Shown piece after piece: positions 43,066 through 45,141 of a DNA stretch of 45,141 nucleotides. The notes beneath the pieces were generated by a model, which worked only from the letters and a program-made list of their open reading frames with translations, was not told the origin of the DNA and searched no databases. The DNA comes from Anaerobacterium chartisolvens (lineage in GTDB: Bacteria; Bacillota; Clostridia; Acetivibrionales; DSM-27016): contig NZ_QPJT01000031.1 of NCBI RefSeq assembly GCF_003337415.1, positions 1 through 45,141 of the forward strand. The letters run 5' to 3'. How positions within the stretch are numbered: position 1 is the first letter of the stretch; each line of letters opens with the position of its first letter. The position numbers were made by a program, and so were the translations under genes.

Positions 43066-43712
43066 TATTTTAAGTTTTGGCTCATTTAAAAGTTATTATA
43101 TGTATTTATACTTGCTCCCATGAAAGTGCTGTGTAATTATAGACTTTAATTTTGCTCTGCGGTTTCGAAGATTTGAAAAGCCACGAATGCACGGTATAGC
43201 TATAAATAAATAGAATTTTAAATCACAGGAATAAAGAGGATTCCTATCGGCAGAATGCTTAAAATATTCCCTCTTTCCCTCCTTGAGTGCCTGCAGAATG
43301 CAGACCTGTCCCGAAACGGTACTAAAAAAATACTTTGATCTGTCAGGCTTTCCTCGGAACTCAGATTTTACATGCCAAAATGACAGAAATATGTTAGCTA
43401 TACTTGTAATTGTTAAAATAAATAATATAATTTTTATAACGTTTTTACCTTTTTTAATCAATAGGCCTGTCTCCTAAAACACTTATTATGAATAATTATA
43501 CCAAAACAGACGTTAGTATACAATAAACAATCCAAAACATAATATATCGTACGGAAAACCATGTAATATAAAGAAAATGCACAATATATAGCATCTTAAT
43601 AAAGCATTATTTCCGCTTGTAAACAAATTGAAAGTAGAAATAATGTTTATGTTATGATAAAGTAAGATTTATTTGCAGATATTTTTAAAATAAAAAGTGA
43701 GGTAATTTATCA
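43066..43712. other. Intergenic stretch, no convincing gene
   Basis: A 121-codon minus-strand frame from TTG 43461 begins with a membrane-helix-like stretch (VIKIILFILTITSIANIFLS) behind GGAGAC, but its second half (LYSCDLKFYLFIAIPCIRGF and on) does not look like a folded protein. Another minus-strand frame reads VHSWLFKSSKPQSKIKV over the same DNA. It may be a decayed gene or dispersed repeat. The right part is plain AT-rich leader for the lipoprotein gene. Confidence 0.35.
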
Positions 43713-44345
43713 ATGAAGAAAAAATTAAGTTTTATATTTTCCGTAATAGCCGCCCTTTCACTTCTTTTAACAGCTTGCGTGTTCTCTCCCAAAATCACTC
43801 TGGGAGTAATGGAGAATGGTGTTTATAAAAACAATTACTTTGGGCTTAGCGTACAGCTTCCAAAAGAATGGTCCATACAGGATATAGAATCCATGAACCA
43901 GCTTACAGAGTCCGAAAACGGATCGGCTGAAGGAGAGGCAAAAAAGCCCGATCTGTCGCAAGCGCAAAACCTCAATTTCATAATGGCCTCAAAGTATCCC
44001 CAAAACCAGCAGGAGGCAGTTAATCCCAGCTTTATCTGTAATTCTGAAAATCTAAGCTTTTTACAGAATGTAAAAACGGGCAAGGATTATCTCGAATCGG
44101 CAAAAACCCTGCTTATTGACAGCCAGCTTCCATATATCTTTGAAAAGGATATCTACACTGAAAAGTTGGGAGAAAAGGATTTTGATGTTATGGAGGCATA
44201 TATACAGTCAGGCAGCACCAAGGTTACTCAGAGGTATTATTCGGCAATCATTAAGGACTATGCCCTTAATTTTATTGTCACATATTTTGATGATACCAGC
44301 AAGGCGGAAGTAGACAATATATTGAAGACAGTCAGCTTTAAATAA
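43713..44345 (+). CDS. Lipoprotein of unknown function
   Basis: The 210-residue protein starts with a lipoprotein signal (FIFSVIAALSLLLTAC, Cys22 lipidated). The mature part begins with NNYFGLSVQLPKEWSI, a pattern seen in small clostridial lipoproteins where a Y-x-x-x-x-G-L-x-x-x-x-P-x-x-W strand starts a beta-alpha domain (PsbP/DUF-like). A linker rich in Glu/Ser lies at about 66-80. GAGG precedes ATG 43713. It stands alone; no partner or substrate can be named. Confidence 0.8.
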   Translation: MKKKLSFIFSVIAALSLLLTACVFSPKITLGVMENGVYKNNYFGLSVQLPKEWSIQDIESMNQLTESENGSAEGEAKKPDLSQAQNLNFIMASKYPQNQQEAVNPSFICNSENLSFLQNVKTGKDYLESAKTLLIDSQLPYIFEKDIYTEKLGEKDFDVMEAYIQSGSTKVTQRYYSAIIKDYALNFIVTYFDDTSKAEVDNILKTVSFK

Positions 44346-44550
44346 AAGCCGGAATACTCCTTACAAGAATACACTGTAAAAATACTGTTTTATCATTCAT
44401 AATAAGGGTATATAAATTGTGACAAGAATGCTTTGCTTATTGAATGCATATTCTATTCAGGCTTAGGATTTCTTATGTTAAAAAGTCTGATTTTAGAAAA
44501 CAGTAAATTGATGCTTTCAAGCAAATAAAAACTTAAAGGAGTTAATGAAA

Positions 44551-44925
44551 ATGGCAAACACATTATTTTATCGTTGTGAAAAATGTTCCAACACCATGCT
44601 CATGCTTAAAAACGGGGGTGTAACACCATCATGCTGCGGAGGGGAAATGACAGAGCTCAAGCCTAATACCACAGATGGGGCAAAAGAAAAGCATGTACCA
44701 TTTATAACAAAAGAGAATGGCAAAATACATGCTGTTGTAGGTTCAACGCTGCACCCCTCACTTCCGGAGCATTATATTGAATGGATTGCTCTAGTTACAG
44801 ATGAAAAAACGGAAATTGTTCACTTAAAGTCGGGAATGGAGCCAAAAGCGGTATTTGAGGGCGTAAGCTCAGGCACAGTTTATGAATACTGCAATCTCCA
44901 TGGCCTCTGGAAAGCTGATTTCTAG
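44551..44925 (+). CDS. dfx: Desulfoferrodoxin (two-iron superoxide reductase)
   Basis: The 124-residue protein has both iron centres of desulfoferrodoxin. Cys9, Cys12, Cys28 and Cys29 form the N-terminal rubredoxin-like centre, and His48, His68, His74, Cys114 and His117 the catalytic centre, spaced as in the Desulfovibrio enzyme. It reduces superoxide to hydrogen peroxide, which the rubrerythrin encoded at the other end of this window could remove. ATG 44551 is preferred over ATG 44545 because AGGAG ends nine bases before it rather than three. It is a single gene followed by a GC-rich hairpin. Confidence 0.95.
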   Translation: MANTLFYRCEKCSNTMLMLKNGGVTPSCCGGEMTELKPNTTDGAKEKHVPFITKENGKIHAVVGSTLHPSLPEHYIEWIALVTDEKTEIVHLKSGMEPKAVFEGVSSGTVYEYCNLHGLWKADF

Positions 44926-44931
44926 GCCTTG

Positions 44932-44951
44932 TCCCCCCTGGGGGGGACGCC
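44932..44951 (+). terminator. GC-rich hairpin after desulfoferrodoxin
   Basis: GTCCCCCC and GGGGGGAC pair closely around a very short loop seven bases after the stop codon; GCCCCTGTTTTT follows, so the T-run is a little distant. Confidence 0.5.
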
Positions 44952-45141
44952 CCTGTTTTTATGTGCATATAGCAGTCATTTTTTTAAGTTTGTATCCGTC
45001 CGATTTCAGGCATGGCATATAGATACAGCAAAAAGACCTTGTCTCGTAAAGCAAGCAAGGCCCGGCAAAAGCTTATATAATTCCTTGAAGCTCACAAATA
45101 ACATGAGCACAAATTAATTAAATCCGTTATATTTTTTATAC

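Noticed and set aside
1-45141. CRISPR arrays, tRNA or rRNA genes, prophage modules
   Set aside because: No regularly spaced direct repeats, cloverleaf-like segments with CCA-type ends, rRNA sequence or phage structural genes were recognised in the read-through.

Overview
The window looks like chromosomal DNA of a spore-forming, anaerobic, low-GC Clostridium-type Firmicute. This rests on the ctsR-mcsA-mcsB-clpC and radA-disA genes, a SpoVB-type flippase, a PerR/rubrerythrin pair, a two-iron superoxide reductase, SLH-anchored surface protein, AGGAGG-type ribosome binding sites, frequent TTG/GTG starts and AT-rich spacers. A cluster III (Ruminiclostridium/Acetivibrio-like) source is my inference only. 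No rRNA, tRNA or CRISPR array was seen.

Left edge (1-2,750): relics of an Rpn-type PD-(D/E)XK nuclease/transposase flank a small cassette made of an XRE regulator, a multi-pass membrane protein containing no histidine, and an untracked 38-codon AgrD-like cyclic-lactone autoinducer peptide gene that overlaps the end of the membrane protein gene. No AgrB peptidase or AgrC kinase is present. This is the best candidate for an undescribed system. Next (2,750-5,340) come a perR-rubrerythrin operon with a TTGACA-17-TATAAT promoter containing PerR boxes, an AEC-family carrier, and a small element with long inverted ends.

5,340-12,240: a 2,085-residue secreted surface protein (lamin-tail-like and Ig-like modules, calcineurin-type phosphoesterase, FN3, three SLH motifs) and a DJ-1/PfpI protein.

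12,270-24,710: a carbohydrate locus. A Lpl/YtcP-type ABC importer (two permeases plus lipoprotein binding protein, no ATPase), an RpiR/SIS regulator, a clan GH-A glycosidase, then a second operon of sugar isomerase, phosphomannose-isomerase-like fusion, ROK kinase and a second RpiR paralogue. The genes suggest uptake of an oligosaccharide, intracellular cleavage, isomerisation and phosphorylation, with two sister regulators at the flanks. The sugar cannot be named from sequence.

24,720-38,800: disA and radA, then clpC-mcsB-mcsA-ctsR, all on the minus strand. In many Firmicutes these six genes are contiguous; here about 6.7 kb lies between radA and clpC, carrying a GH15-type enzyme, a GT2 membrane glycosyltransferase, an LTA-synthase-like sulfatase-fold protein, an antitoxin with a toxin cut off after about 18 residues, and a small membrane protein. 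A canonical CtsR operator overlaps the start of the ctsR transcript.

38,870-45,141: a small soluble unknown, SpoVB, an operon of two DUF1538 membrane proteins with two P-II-like proteins (a poorly understood transporter/sensor set), a stretch without a credible gene, a lipoprotein, and desulfoferrodoxin.
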